Below are positions 1-11,100 of a stretch of DNA of 64,000 nucleotides, piece after piece (positions within the stretch are counted from its first letter, which is position 1; every line of letters begins with the position of its first letter). Made by a program: the position numbers and the translations under genes. The notes beneath the pieces are model-generated. The model had not been told where the DNA came from, did not search any database, and worked only from the letters and a program-made list of their open reading frames with translations. The stretch is from Heterocephalus glaber (taxonomy: Eukaryota; Chordata; Mammalia; Rodentia; Bathyergidae). The stretch lies in assembly GCF_000247695.1 (NCBI RefSeq), contig NW_004624734.1, positions 17,450,513 through 17,514,512 of the forward strand, read 5' to 3'.

Positions 1-690
1 TTGCATGAGGGGTCTGGCAGTGGCACAGCAGTAGTGGCTTAATTTTCAGAATGGCACTTGCATTCCTACACAGCAAATGGGTCAATTTGTACTTCATTGG
101 TTTGTGCCCCCCGGCAGTGTCTTTTCCTTCTGCAGGATTTAGGTTTTGTTTGGCATCTTCTTCCAGAAGAGCCTGTTTCATCACAATTGAACACTTGTTG
201 ATTGATGTATCCTCTTGCCTTCATGAGTTCCATGAATTCTCTTGTGGGCTTATGTAGCAGCCTTGGAACTATAAGCCTCACCATGTCTTATCACACTGTG
301 GATGTTCCTTCTTTTGTGGAATTTATCAAACAACTCTCTACTGGCTTTAAATTTATCACCTGTTGCACTTGTAAGGGGATTTTTGCAGTAAATCACCACA
401 CAATTTCCTAGCTTTTTCACATACCATAGCTTCACTAACACTATTACCTGCCAGCTGTTCTCATTCAACCACATTAATAAAAGTTTTTCTAACTCTTCCG
501 GCATTCATGTCCTCTGCTTATTTAACATCATTACTCCTTTTGCAACATCAGCTCCTTTGATGGCATTTTTATTCTTAGCTGAGATTCTCAACGTCACCAT
601 CTTGCAGTCCAAGGCCAGATCAGTCAAATGAATATCACAATCATGCTTTTCTAGTATTTTATCTTCTTTAAAACCTTATTCTTACCATTG
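1..690 (-). pseudogene. Tigger/pogo DNA-transposon transposase, broken
   Basis: This is a decayed transposase of the Tigger (pogo, Tc1/mariner superfamily) type, read on the minus strand and cut by the left edge of the window. Translating the minus strand gives a fragment at 504-250 with 'EELEKLLLMWLNENSW' and 'TSATGDKFKASRELFDKF', followed by 'HSVIRHGEA'. A second frame at 284-66 gives 'QQVFNCDETG', which holds the Asp of the catalytic DDE_1 (CENP-B-like) domain. After further frame changes, peptides resembling the next part of the domain (around 'KIKPLLLCH') follow near 60-20. Upstream, about 505-600, 'RISAKNKNAIKGADVAKG' fits the segment before the CENP-B-type DNA-binding half. Frameshifts and stops mean it cannot encode a working enzyme. 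Family placement is by recognition of these peptides; the subfamily (Tigger1-like) is inferred. Confidence 0.85.
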
Positions 691-699
691 TTGTGCTAC

Positions 700-2280
700 A
701 CTTTCTTGTTAGCTTCAATTTTGCCCTGGACATTCTTGTCCCCTTCATTACCATTCTGTACTTTCTTTTCACAAGCATGTTGCGCTATACATTCTTCAGA
801 GCCACATTGGACTGAGTAATACTGGACAGTATAGTGTGTGCTTAGAAGCACACAAAAATGCTTCACAGAAACTGTGTATAGGCCTGCCTGCTACTACAAT
901 CTTGAGTAGAGGAAGCCACAGCCATGTCTCAGAGTGAGGTATTACCTTATAGCACAATTCTTTACAATTACTTTGTCCTGTTTTGTTGTCAAATAAGTAA
1001 AAGTTTATGAAATCTCTTATTTTCTCATTTCCCCCTCAATATAATAACTTTCCTTAATTCAACTAGGTTTAATTTGAAAATACCTTTAGTTACTCTTTGC
1101 ACTAGGAATTAGGAAAGAGAGGATGGTGGTGGTGGTAATGAAAACAAGAGGAAGACATGATCCTTGCTCAAGAAAGCACTTGTTTTGTGAGAACAACAAA
1201 TATTTGAACAAAAATTGCACTTTTAAACAGCATGAAAAATGCTAATAGTGATGCATTTAAGGATTTTCCTGAGAACATATAGCAGGAAGCACTCCATAGG
1301 ACTCATTTAATCTTTTCTTCTCTAGCCTCATTTCAATATCCCTCTCATTCTAATTATCATAAGCTATTGAATCAAGTCAAATCAGAGAAGCCAATTTGAA
1401 AATATCAAATAGTATTTTATTTAATATAGACTGAGTAAGCATAAGTACTGAAAGCAAGATCAGGTGAGATGAATTGGAGAAGAATGGAAAGATATTATAA
1501 ATCCAGGATTCGTAAAACAACCAGTTGAAAAATTGTAAGAGCCAAAGTTTATTAATGATTTATGACATGAAACATCATTGATTATAGATATCCTACTGGA
1601 AAGACTAAGCCAAGTATTTTACTCGTAAAGAAGGGGAGAAATAAGATAGAATTACAGAAGCAGCTAATTTTCAGAGCTACAAAGCAGATGGATGAATGAT
1701 GACTGTTTTAATAGAACCTTGATGGGAGTGGCAGAAAAGTAACTGGAGTTACTTGCTTATGCTCATGGATTTGAGATCCCAGGTTCCCTAAGAAGAATTT
1801 AGAGACAGGGAGATGCATTAAGGAAGTTGAAATAAGAAAGTCAACTTGAGAAGTGATTTGGTCTTTCTTCTAGTGTATAAAAGACTGGGTCTTTTTTTTT
1901 TCTCCTTCCAGAGAGGATGAGGCTGAGCTCCCCTAAATGAAGGACACCACACATCAAGGAAGTTGAAAGAAACATGGGAAATATGGAGGTCAATTATATT
2001 ACATTTCACAATGCTTTGTTCTTCTACTCAACTCCAGACCATTTAATCATGCAGAAAATTGGCAGATAGTTGATAGAGTCTAGATAATTTAAATTAAGAA
2101 TCTTGAAGATATTAATGTTAGAAATTCAGCACAGAATTGTACACAACAAAAGTCATATGGTATGACCACGTTTGTTGCTAAGCTCTCTTGTGTTCATGAA
2201 GCTTCCTACTAATGTCATAGTGATTCTGTCTGTAAGGGACACCAAAGAATCAAAGTACCCAAGAAAAAGATTTAAATATC
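700..2280. other. Gene-free AT-rich stretch
   Basis: No coding region or recognisable repeat was seen. A minus-strand frame of 63 codons at 1818-2009 has no family resemblance. The first 150 bases may be the decayed 5' part of the Tigger element. Confidence 0.5.
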
Positions 2281-2940
2281 AAATTCAGACCCCAAAGAGA
2301 TAAAGAGAAAATATTTTTTTAAAAACTAATCAACAATGAAAAAGTGAAAAAACATACATATAAAAGGGAACATTTAAAAATTTAGCAAGGTTGTAAAAAT
2401 TCAAAACATGATAGCAGATATAAAAATCTTAGTACTTCTAGAAAATGAAGTTTAGACAATCTAGAAAGCTAGTATAAAGGGGCAGAAAAGACAGAAATTG
2501 GACAAAAAAAGCTTGTGTGGTTTTTTTTTTAATGCAGGCCATCTAATAGGGAAGTGGGAAAAATTCAACAAAAGAAAGAACAGACAAAGAAGTTTTTTAA
2601 AAATAAAGACTGCTCATTGAAATGTCTAAAACCTAAAGGTCATGCATTCCACAGTGAAAGAAAAAAGTGAGTGCTGAAGTCAATGGCTAGAAAACAATGT
2701 CAAGTAATTATAATGAAATTTTATAGCATGAGATTTGAAGGGAACCTACCTTACAGAGACAAGAGGAAGTGTCGTACAAAAATAAGATACAGTAATTATT
2801 CCAGTATTAAAATAATTATGAAATCTAAAAATCTAATAAAAATTCAAATATTCAAGGGAAAAGTTATTTTCAACATGAATTCTATAGCCATATATGTTAA
2901 TAATTAAATATGCAGAAATTCTCCAAATAACTAGGATTAG
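2281..2940 (+). repeat. Unclassified old repeat, LINE-like, with a 157-bp unit found again at 4.1 kb
   Basis: This A-rich sequence leads directly into an L1 3' end. Positions 2692-2848 recur at 4110-4267 in the same orientation, with roughly 88% identity by eye. The composition and position suggest an old LINE (L1 or HAL1-type) body, but I could not name it. A 78-codon frame at 2671-2907 crosses the unit and is not conserved in the second copy, so it is not a gene. Confidence 0.45.
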
Positions 2941-2944
2941 TGGG

Positions 2945-3385
2945 CCCATTTGACCCAGCTATTCCCCTTCTGTGTATCTTCCCAAAAGAATAAAAAGTAT
3001 CATACTACAGCAATATATGCACATACATGCTTATACCAGCACAGTTTGTAATAGATAAATCTTGGAAACAATCCAAATGCCCATCAACTGATGAATGGAT
3101 AAAAGTCACATTTTTTTTTATATAATGGAGTACTCTTCAGCCATGCAGAAGGATAAACTTGAGACATTTGTAGGTAAATATGAGAACATACTCTTAAGTG
3201 AAATAAACTGAACTGAACACACATGTGTAAATATTTCATTGTCTCTCTGGTATGAGAAACTAAAAATAAGGATCAAAAAGAATAATAAATATTGTGAAAT
3301 AGGAAGAAATTATTCAAAATTATGCAGAATGTGAGATACTTTGTCAATACTTAAAATGTTTTGTGCAAAATAGGTATAATATGAT
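2945..3385 (+). mobile_element. L1 3' end (ORF2 tail plus 3'UTR)
   Basis: The sequence from 'catttgacccagctattcc' through 'caaatgcccatcaactgatg' to 'ggagtactcttcagccatgc' is the hallmark end of L1 ORF2, read on the plus strand, in degraded form. It is followed by a 3'UTR with 'tctctggtatgagaaact', a motif also found in the L1 tails at 6.9, 19.4 and 49.7 kb. There is no intact reading frame. The element is 5' truncated or its 5' part has decayed beyond recognition. Confidence 0.85.
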
Positions 3386-3390
3386 TAGGA

Positions 3391-3536
3391 AATGAGCTGA
3401 GAGATAGATTAGCAAATACATAGTTTTGAGCTCATGATACACAGTGTATTTACCATGATTATTCTCTAATAATTTGCTATGAAAATTTATTTTTCTTTAT
3501 GAATTTCTACTTGTATTACATTAAAATAAAATTTTT
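3391..3536 (+). repeat. Unclassified interspersed repeat, copy 1 (second copy at 19.6 kb)
   Basis: The run from 'gatagattagcaaata' through 'cttgtattacattaaaat' matches the order and wording of 19585-19760, which has the same orientation. It abuts an L1 tail in both places, but the flanking L1 tails have opposite orientations, so it is not simply part of the L1 3'UTR. The family was not recognised. Confidence 0.45.
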
Positions 3537-4109
3537 TACAAACACATTCAGAGATTACAAAAATTAACCAGCTGTGTATTGTATTTCCAATAGCTATTAA
3601 TGAATGTGTTTCATTAAGAGAATTCAAACTAATGAAGAAGACAAAAATACCATGTGCAGAAGTAAAGGTATTTAAATTAGTTCAGGTCTGAAGGGTTTTC
3701 ATGGTTTAACAAAAGTCACAATGTCTGAGTATGGAGAGAGGCATAGAAAGAGTCAGTAGAATCACTAAAGAAGCTCAGGGTGGATTTTTTTTTTTTTAAG
3801 ACAACAATTGAGAGCATGATCAATGTGTTGGAACATATTAAAAGTTCTGAAAAATTAAGAGGCATCAAATAAGCAGTAAAATAAATTTAAACATTCATTT
3901 TAGAGAAAATAAAATGCTATGTAAGAACAGAAAATTATCATGAGTTTTGAACAACTCAATTGTGAATGATGCTTACATATTCATAAAAATACACTGAACA
4001 TTTTTCATTTAAAATTGCAAGATGGTTAGACCAGAAGGCATGGGACAGAAAAGTATATGTATGATAATACTAAGGAAGCTCCACCTTCTGTAGTAGAAAG
4101 ACACCAGAC
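3537..4109. other. Gene-free AT-rich stretch
   Basis: Low-complexity A/T-rich sequence with a T run near 3787-3799. Nothing else was recognised. Confidence 0.5.
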
Positions 4110-4267
4110 AAACAATGTCAAGTCATTATAACAAAATTTTATAGCATGAGATTTGAAGGGAAACTACCTAAGAGAGACAAGCAGAAGTCTCCCACAAAAA
4201 TAAGATACGGTAATGATTCCAGTACTAAAACCCACTATGAAATCTAAAAATCTAATAAAAATTCAAA
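4110..4267 (+). repeat. Second copy of the 157-bp repeat unit
   Basis: It matches 2692-2848 with about 19 differences by eye and one extra base. The flanks of the two copies do not align, so only this unit is shared. It could be two insertions of one old repeat or a local duplication. Confidence 0.7.
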
Positions 4268-4485
4268 GTTTTGAATTTCCTGGAAGCTGAGAAGAAAGAG
4301 TTTAGCATAGCTTTTTAAAAGTGCAGAGGAAAACAACAAAGTAATTTGGTGTTAAAAGGAAGTAGCAGTTGTGTTTAAAAGGTGAGATGTGAGAAGCAAG
4401 AGCAATGTGATTCTCAATCAGCCTTGAAGTAGCATACATAACTTCAAACTTTTTACATAGACTTTTATTAAATTGTATATAAAAC

Positions 4486-4677
4486 TAGGTGTGGGTGCAT
4501 GTGTCTCTAATCTTAGCATTCTGAGCGGCTGAGGCATGAGAATCGCAAGTTTAAGGGCAGCATGAACAATTTAATGGCTTACAGAGACCCTGAATGGAAA
4601 ATAAATAAATGTACATATAGACTGTGGACATACCTCCATGGGTAGGCCCTGGATACAATTTTCAGTATGGGGAAAAG
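4486..4677 (+). mobile_element. B1-dID SINE (B1 + ID dimer), old copy
   Basis: The left half, 'gtgtgggtgcatgtgtctc' through 'gagcggctgaggcatgagaa', is a 7SL-derived B1 unit with a recognisable Pol III B-box region. After an A-rich linker (aaataaataaat) comes a degraded ID unit ending 'gccctggatacaattttcag'. This dimer is typical of several non-muroid rodent families. The copy is diverged and has no clear target-site duplication. Confidence 0.75.
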
Positions 4678-4903
4678 GTTACAGATGCTAAATCTAATGG
4701 CATAAGGTAATTAGTAATTATAACTTTTTACATCACAATAATCTGTAAAATATGGAAGTACAGGAAATGTATATTTAGAAGAAATCCTCAGCACATGTAT
4801 TTTACCATTCACTCCAAAATGGAGCTGAATTTCTTATATCTTAAAGTTGCCTATGACCATCCAGTACTTAAAAGTAATTGAAGTATTAATAGAACTTCTG
4901 TCT

Positions 4904-5107
4904 AGCCCAGCATGTTTGCACAAACCTGTATCCCAGCACCTGTATCCCCGAGGCTGAAACAGGAGGAATGCAAGTTCAAGTCCAAACCAGGCTATTTAAA
5001 AACTTAGCAAGATTCTCTTTCAAAATAAAAATACAAAAAAAAAAAGCTGAGGATGTAGCTCGCTGTGAAGGATCTGGGTTCAATCCCCAGGATTGCAAAA
5101 AACAAAA
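4904..5107 (+). mobile_element. B1-dID SINE, second copy
   Basis: The B1 half runs from 'agcccagcatgtttgcacaa' through 'gaggctgaaacaggagga', then an A-rich linker with an 11-A run around 5034. The ID half 'gctgaggatgtagctcgctg' ends in 'gggttcaatccccagg', a clear tRNA-like B box, followed by A-rich sequence. It is better preserved than the copy at 4.5 kb and lies in the same orientation. Confidence 0.85.
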
Positions 5108-5313
5108 TAGAATTTGGTCCAATAACTTGAATAGTATGAAGAGGTCTATGCGTGAATGTATGAGACAATGAAAGACTCTCCCTGGACATCTGGACTCAGG
5201 AAGGGAGTGGGGAAGTGTTGGATGAGAATGCAGAAAGTGAGAGAGTCAAAGACAAGTGTTGTGTTCTTTATTTATGCAGTGATCATTTTCAGACAGAAAT
5301 ATTTAATAATAGA

Positions 5314-5320
5314 ATCTCTG

Positions 5321-5369
<49 letters not shown>
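5314..5369 (+). repeat. (TC)n microsatellite
   Basis: An almost pure TC dinucleotide run of about 55 bases, with two TCTG interruptions at its left end. Pyrimidine-rich sequence continues to about 5390. Reading frames of 112 and 70 codons crossing it encode serine/leucine repeats and are artefacts of the microsatellite. Confidence 0.95.
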
Positions 5370-5370
<1 letters not shown>

Positions 5371-5389
5371 CTTTTCCTCCTTCTTATTT

Positions 5390-6250
5390 CTCCATGTTAT
5401 CATCCCTGTATTAATCTCTCTTTCTGAATACTTCCACTATCTACAGTCTTTTAAAGTACGTACACTTAAATTGAGAAATTGTTTAGCTCTGTAAAATTGT
5501 GGTAAGAAGTGTTGAAATATTTATCCCCAAATTGTTGCATCTTGAAAGCAATAAGAACAGACAAATGGTTCCTGGAATATGTGGTTCACTGTAAATCTTA
5601 TGCATGCATCATTTATTGCTGTAGATTTTTGTATTGTATTCCCAATGAAGCTAGACAAAAATCCATAAAGCGATATTCACCTAACAGCACTTTTATCAGG
5701 ACAACATCTCCTTGCTAAGCTATAGACAAAGACCTCAGAAGACACAAGTGAATGTAAAGTGAGTAGTTCTATGAAAATGCCAAATTTCCAAATGAGCCTT
5801 ATTAACAACAATTTCACCTGCAGTCCATCATTTCACTAGTGCCACTGAACTGTGTTATTCTATAATTCTATTTGTTCTGATATTGTGATCTTTATAAATG
5901 CTAGATAATTTTGAAATAGGAGTTAGTGAGGTAAATGTATATTAAATGGTTTACAAAATTCAAAATTAGGATCCTTTGATATTGAATTCACATGTGCCAT
6001 ATTTCCATATTGTTTTTGAAATGAAACATCATGACCCCCTAATAGAAAAAAAATGACACTGATGATAAATGCTTGAAATTCCAACAGTAAATGTCTGTCC
6101 CTAAATATGGAGTTGGGGTATGGATGAACATTGCTCTGAGAGAATTTGAACTATAAAATATAAATGACATGAGATAACTTATACCTCTAAGCGCCTTTCA
6201 CTAACATTTATTAACATTAATGTAATTAATCAGGGAATGTGTAATGAAAA
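5390..6250. other. Gene-free stretch
   Basis: AT-rich, apparently single-copy sequence. I see no coding signal or known repeat. Confidence 0.5.
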
Positions 6251-6254
6251 GAAC

Positions 6255-6430
6255 ATAGTATCATCAAAGAGAAGATCTGTATGTGTCCTTTTGATTTTCC
6301 ACTTACTAGCATTGGGAACTTTGCAAAATAATGTATTTTTTATGAAGTTACCTAATTTGTAAATTAAGGATAAAAATGTCTACTCATACACTTATGTAGG
6401 TGTGATGCAACAGAAGATTGGAGATGAAAT
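6255..6430 (+). mobile_element. MIR SINE remnant
   Basis: 'ttccacttactagcattggg' followed by 'gaagttacctaatttgtaaa' and 'ggataaaaatg' follows the order of the MIR core (TACTAGC..., TTAC.TAA.., TGTAAAATGG.GATAA). It is heavily diverged. Confidence 0.55.
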
Positions 6431-6937
6431 ATGTTTATGAACTATTACACACTATTGTGATTACCATACATTCTTCCCTAAGAGGAAATGGAAAATGGTA
6501 AACTTAAAATGTAATTTTAAGTAATTGCCAGCATCAAAAAAAGGTAAGTTAATGAAACCTTGCAGGGAGGGAAGTCAGTTAATGAGTTTCTCATCTGAGG
6601 GCTAAGGGTGTGTAAAATCACTAAAAATAAAATATGTTAAAAAGTCATGAGTTAATTTGTGAAAATCATTAGGTTCCTTATTTAAAAAAGTATATTGCTT
6701 TCTTAAAATATGATGGATAGTTTGGAATTGGAGGACCCAGAGTGAAAATAGAAGTATCAGATAAAAGAAAAAATATATCATTTGAACTTAAGAAACTCTT
6801 TCAAGATTTTGGTAGCTGTTAGAAGACCCTCTTCTGGTTGTCCAAGAAGTAAGCAGTAGCTGCTAAGGGAATGAGGGCTAAGTCCCCACTACTTCCTAGA
6901 GTGAATTTTAAAAGCTCATTCATTTGTGATGGGAGTT
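6431..6937. other. Gene-free stretch
   Basis: Nothing recognised. AT-rich with short A runs. Confidence 0.45.
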
Positions 6938-7290
6938 AAAATGTGTAAATACCAAATAGTTTCTCTAGTGTGAGAAACTGAAAGTGTAAATAAGGATTAA
7001 AATGATTAAAATGAATAATTGATAATTTGAAATAGGAAAAGGTCTAAAAGGGTAGGGGTAGTGGGATGGGAAGGGGAAAGGAAGAAGGGAAAGGAAACAT
7101 TATGAGAAAAGAAAAAAATGGAAAGGAAATCTATGTAAATATTGAAGGGTGGAGGGGGTGAATTGCACACAGGTAATGGGGAAAAATAAGAACCAAGATA
7201 CATCATGTACAGGTACAAGCACCCAGTGATAAATGTAAACCTATTATATACCTGAAATGTACCAACAAAAGAATTTAAAGAAAAAAAAAG
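6938..7290 (+). mobile_element. L1 3'UTR with poly(A) tail
   Basis: The plus strand carries 'tctctagtgtgagaaactga' and then a long purine-rich block (about 7020-7160, mostly G and A), which is characteristic of rodent L1 3'UTRs. It ends in 'gaatttaaagaaaaaaaaag' as the poly(A) tail. The 144-codon minus-strand frame across 7006-7440 is the antisense of this purine block and not a gene. Confidence 0.75.
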
Positions 7291-7591
7291 TTTTAGAAAT
7301 GTGGTCCATGACAGGCTATGGATGAATTCTACACAGAACTGAGAGTAGAAGAGCCAAAGTTGGGTTGAGAATCCGGGAATTAGAACTGGGGGCATGGTTG
7401 GTGTGATGGAATCCATGACCAAAGAGCTGCTGAGCAGCAAGGTTGTGTGTTAGCACTGTGAATACCCACCAGTGGCTGATGCTAAACTTGATGTCCTGTA
7501 GATAAAATTTCACACCATGAAGTTCATGATTATCCTCAAGAGTAAATTTTATAACCTTTTCTTTCAAATAAGGCAATACATACTCATGTAT
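7291..7591. other. Gene-free stretch
   Basis: Sequence between the L1 tail and an LTR. Nothing recognised. Confidence 0.4.
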
Positions 7592-7962
7592 TGCAGTGGT
7601 TTAGATCAAGAATGCTCACCAATAGCCTCATATTCTCAGAGGCAAGGGTTCAAGAAGGTGATTGAATTGTGGGACCACTAAGGATGACTTGCAGTTAGGG
7701 TATAGGGGGTGGTTAGAAGCAGATCACTGAGCCCAGTTCTGGAAGGGTGAAGCTCCCTCCCTGGCTCTGCACCTCATGCTCTGTTTTCTTAAGTCCATGA
7801 TGTGAACAGCTTTTTTCTACCAGGTCTTGCTTCCATGCCATTTCTGTGTTTAAGCCTGCCAAACTGGAACTGAAACTTCTGAACTGTGGGTCAAAGTAGA
7901 CCTCTCTTTAAGTTACAAGTGTCAGGCATTTTGTCTTATCACTGAGAAAAGTGACTAAGACA
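7592..7962 (+). mobile_element. Solo LTR, MaLR (ERVL-MaLR) type
   Basis: It begins 'tgcagtggtttagatcaaga' and ends 'aaaagtgactaagaca', giving the TG...CA LTR boundaries at about 370 bp. Near the 3' end, 'gaactgtgggtcaaagtaga' followed by 'cctctctttaagttac' corresponds to the degenerate MaLR tail, which normally reads GAACTGTGAGCCAAATAAACC and holds the polyadenylation signal. No internal region lies beside it, so it appears to be a solo LTR. Confidence 0.8.
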
Positions 7963-8372
7963 TAGAGAAATACATAGATAGATAGATAAAAACATGTATT
8001 GTGTGTAATAGTTTCTAGATAAGAATATGAAGTTTTATACATTTTTATTTATATATAATTTATGAGAGAAATATAACCTGACTGCGTGAATAAAAAATAG
8101 GTGCCATTATTTTCACATTATCAACAGCAACTTACATTAAAGCTAGAACAGAAGTTTATGAAGTTCAAATAAAGAAAGCAAGGGAAAGTTGCACAATAAC
8201 TTTATGTTACTTTTCATTTTAGATGTGTTTGTAAAAAGTTGTGAAAAATGGATTTACTTAATGGTGTATTTTGCATGCCATGTTATTAAGGCATATTCTA
8301 CTGACCAGTGAGTAAAAACTAATTAAAATTGAATATTTGTGATGAATTAATTTAGCTTATTAAAAATTGATC
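7963..8372. other. Gene-free stretch
   Basis: AT-rich sequence with a short GATA run at 7976-7990. No genes. Confidence 0.45.
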
Positions 8373-8457
8373 AGGACCAAGGATTTATCTCAGTGGCACT
8401 GTGCCTGCCTTGCAAGTGCAAGGTCTTGAGTTCAATCTCCCATACCAGAAAAAAAAT
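8373..8457 (+). mobile_element. ID-like tRNA-derived SINE
   Basis: 'ggatttatctcagtggcac' (A box region), 'gcctgccttgcaagtgcaag' and 'gagttcaatctcc' (B box) are followed by 'cataccag' and an 8-A tail. This is the plus-strand form of the family seen at 9.1, 13.2, 20.0, 25.9 and 58.7 kb. Confidence 0.85.
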
Positions 8458-8634
8458 AATAGAACAATCATTTCCATCAAAAGAGTTAACCTAGGACATT
8501 TTAAATAAATGTTTATGAAGAATAAGTTTACATATTCAAATCAGATGACCATCATGTACAATTTTTATTAAAAGCTGGTCTTTTTTCTCTTTCCCAATAT
8601 TTCTCCAAGCATGGAAAAGTCAGATCAGTGGCCA

Positions 8635-9028
8635 TGTTAGTTACTTTTCTCTCATTGCTGTGACAAAACAGTGGACACCAACGTTAGAGGGGAAGGGGTT
8701 TATTTGGCTTACAGTTCATGCAGGTTTCAGTCCATAGTTGGCTGACTCCAAGGCAAAGATGACAAACAAGAATTGAGAGCAGAAACGACATGGTGCCCGC
8801 ACAGTAGCAAAGGCAACAAGAGAGTTTAACACCATCTTTCTACCCCTTTTATCTTATTAGGAATACCAGATTAGAGCAGTGCCAAACTAATCACTCACAT
8901 TAGTGGTTTAGTAATCATACATGTTTAACCTCAGTAGCACACCTTCCAGATTCAACTACCTCTGAAAAAGAAAGTCCTACCTCATCTGCATGAAGGTTTG
9001 GGGGGACATCTAAACACAGACCATAACA
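8635..9028 (-). mobile_element. Solo LTR, MaLR type
   Basis: On the minus strand it starts 'tgttatggtctgtgtttaga' and ends '...aaaagtaactaaca'. Internally the plus strand reads 'ggggtttatttggcttacag', the reverse complement of the MaLR 3' segment with its AATAAAC polyadenylation signal. 'ctatggactgaaacctgca' is visible on the minus strand. It is about 394 bp. The 5' part resembles the minus-strand LTR at 12.7-13.0 kb, so both seem to be one subfamily. Confidence 0.85.
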
Positions 9029-9056
9029 TTGACCAAATATACAATTACTGCTTATG

Positions 9057-9073
9057 TAATCAAGGAAACTGTT
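9057..9073. repeat. Target-site duplication (left) of the ID-like SINE
   Basis: The 17-bp direct repeat 'taatcaaggaaactgtt' pairs with 9164-9180, with one mismatch. It brackets the SINE exactly and shows insertion by target-primed reverse transcription. Confidence 0.9.
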
Positions 9074-9163
9074 TTTTGTTTTTTTTTTTTGGTACCGGGG
9101 ATCAAACTCGGGTCCTTGAGCTTGCGCAGCAGGTGGCGAAACCATTGAGCTAAATCCCGGCCC
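9074..9163 (-). mobile_element. ID-like SINE with intact target-site duplication
   Basis: Read on the minus strand it begins 'gggccgggatttagctcaat', continues through 'gacccgagtttgatcccc' (B box) and 'ggtacc', and ends in a poly(A) tail. The 17-bp duplication on both sides has a single mismatch, so this is a fairly young insertion. It landed just outside the MaLR LTR. Confidence 0.93.
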
Positions 9164-9180
9164 TAATCAAGAAAACTGTT
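9164..9180. repeat. Target-site duplication (right) of the ID-like SINE
   Basis: Right-hand partner of 9057-9073, differing at one base. Confidence 0.9.
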
Positions 9181-11100
9181 ACCTAACCCTAGAGATAGGA
9201 GTTTTCCAACCATGACCTGCATACTCAATAATCAACATTCGCAATTGTGCCTAAGACAAAACTTTAAAGAGCATGCCTACCTTTTATGAAATTTTTGAAT
9301 GGAATCATCTGTTCCACAGGAACTTATTGGATCACAGGAGCTTCATAATATTTCTTCTTCAAAGTTTGGATTTTATTGACTGTTAGAGAGTAAAGCATGT
9401 AAAATACATATTTTGTGTCAACTAAAACACAAAGAACTGAAGTTCACACTGACTATTTCAAATCCCAAGATTCAAATTGCAGAGGATTTTAATTTGTATG
9501 TTCCTGTAGTGTATCTATAAAGTTCAATAAATATATAAAAGCAAGTAAATAGAGAAAATGATTTTTACTTATATATCAAAAAGAAAAAATTCTGAAACAT
9601 CAATTTCACTCTAGACCTAGATTGCAATTGTCAAAGTAATGATAGTTAGAATATAATAAGCCTACATTTAAAAAATTAGGGTAGAGTTATATAAGTAATT
9701 TGAATATAGTCGATTTTTAAAAAATTGGTTTATTAGAATTACTAAAACAAAATGTGTATGTTTGCCTCCTGTTTAGCCCTTCACATTTCTTCACACTGTC
9801 CCTCGGAGGTAATAAGGTTCACATGTATGATCATTATATTCTGATTGCCACATCCTTTCAACAATATACGTGCACTGTCTTTTATTGCAACTCTATGAAC
9901 TCATTAAATATATGAGATTCATTTCCAATCTCACAACGACAGGTTTTATATAGAATAAGCTTTTGGCATCCATAATAGTTTAGAATTACATGAAATACAA
10001 TTTAAATGGAAAACAAAAGCACAAACTTGAAGTTTTAAAAATGATTTTGAAATGTTTGTACTTTATCTAAAATGAGTTTGTGGGACCATCAGCAGAAGAA
10101 AACATCCATGTTTTGGGTTTGCAGTTACATCACTTACACTCAGCACCTCTTTACCCCTTCTGCATTCCATAGTTCTGTCAAGAGGTCATGTCAAAGCAAT
10201 GTTAAATAATATTGCCTGGGATAAAGAAGAAATATTTAAACATTTCCTCCTCCTCAGATAATAAAGAGAGTTTGCTTCTGATAAGTAAACATGAAGCACT
10301 TCTGTTCCCAGGAGGAAATCTTGTGCAAATATTATGAGTTCATCAACAAGAAAAACTACATGGGCATATTACAAAAAATGGGCAAATTACAAAAATACCA
10401 TAGAAAGGAAAATTAATTGATTTCAAGTGATGAAATATTATAAAAGAAACTCATCAATGTTAAAAGAAGAAAGAATCACATGAGGAAGATTGTATTGAAA
10501 TGATCTTATCAGAAAAAGATTTTGAGTGTGTTTCTAGTACTCTACCCCCATAAACAAGTTTTTTTAAAAAACAAATTTGTGTCTATATACATAATTACAT
10601 GCACATATACATAATAGGAATATGAAATCAACTAAGTATTAATATTCAAATAAATTTGTGCAGATAATTAATTATTCCTAAAGGCAAAATATTCCATTTT
10701 TCTAGGTGCTAAGAAAAAACAACAAAAATTACTATATTTCATGATTGCTTTTGGTTACTGAAAATGGAGTGGAGAAGTAGAGGCAAAATTTCAGCCTTCA
10801 TTTACACAATGAATCAGTTCTTTCATTTTCATTGCTAATAAGATATTGCTGACTACTTGATATGATAGAGCTATGGGGATGCATTAAGGAACTTGGGATG
10901 TTTTCCTTGGTAGACTTTATTACATTTCTCCTTCATGGACCTCAGGGAGATTGGGGGTACACCTATATGTGAGTTCATTAATTATGTGTGTTAGTTAATA
11001 AGAGCATAAACCACTGAATTCTTGCATCTAGTTTTTGAAGATAGGAAGAATTAACATATTAATCCCTAATCATGATGGAGCTTGTCTGTAAATAACATCC
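9181..11100. other. Gene-free stretch of 1.9 kb
   Basis: Continuous AT-rich, apparently single-copy sequence. No coding frame above 60 codons is convincing and I recognised no repeat. Confidence 0.5.

Noticed and set aside
5156..5494. 112-codon frame with long Ser/Leu repeats
   Set aside because: Generated by the (TC)n microsatellite.
7006..7440. 144-codon minus-strand frame
   Set aside because: It is the antisense of the purine-rich L1 3'UTR at 6938-7290; the Pro/Phe/Ser-rich composition follows from that.
8372..8457. Possible tRNA gene
   Set aside because: Has A- and B-box-like words but cannot fold as a tRNA, carries a poly(A) tail and matches other SINE copies in the window.
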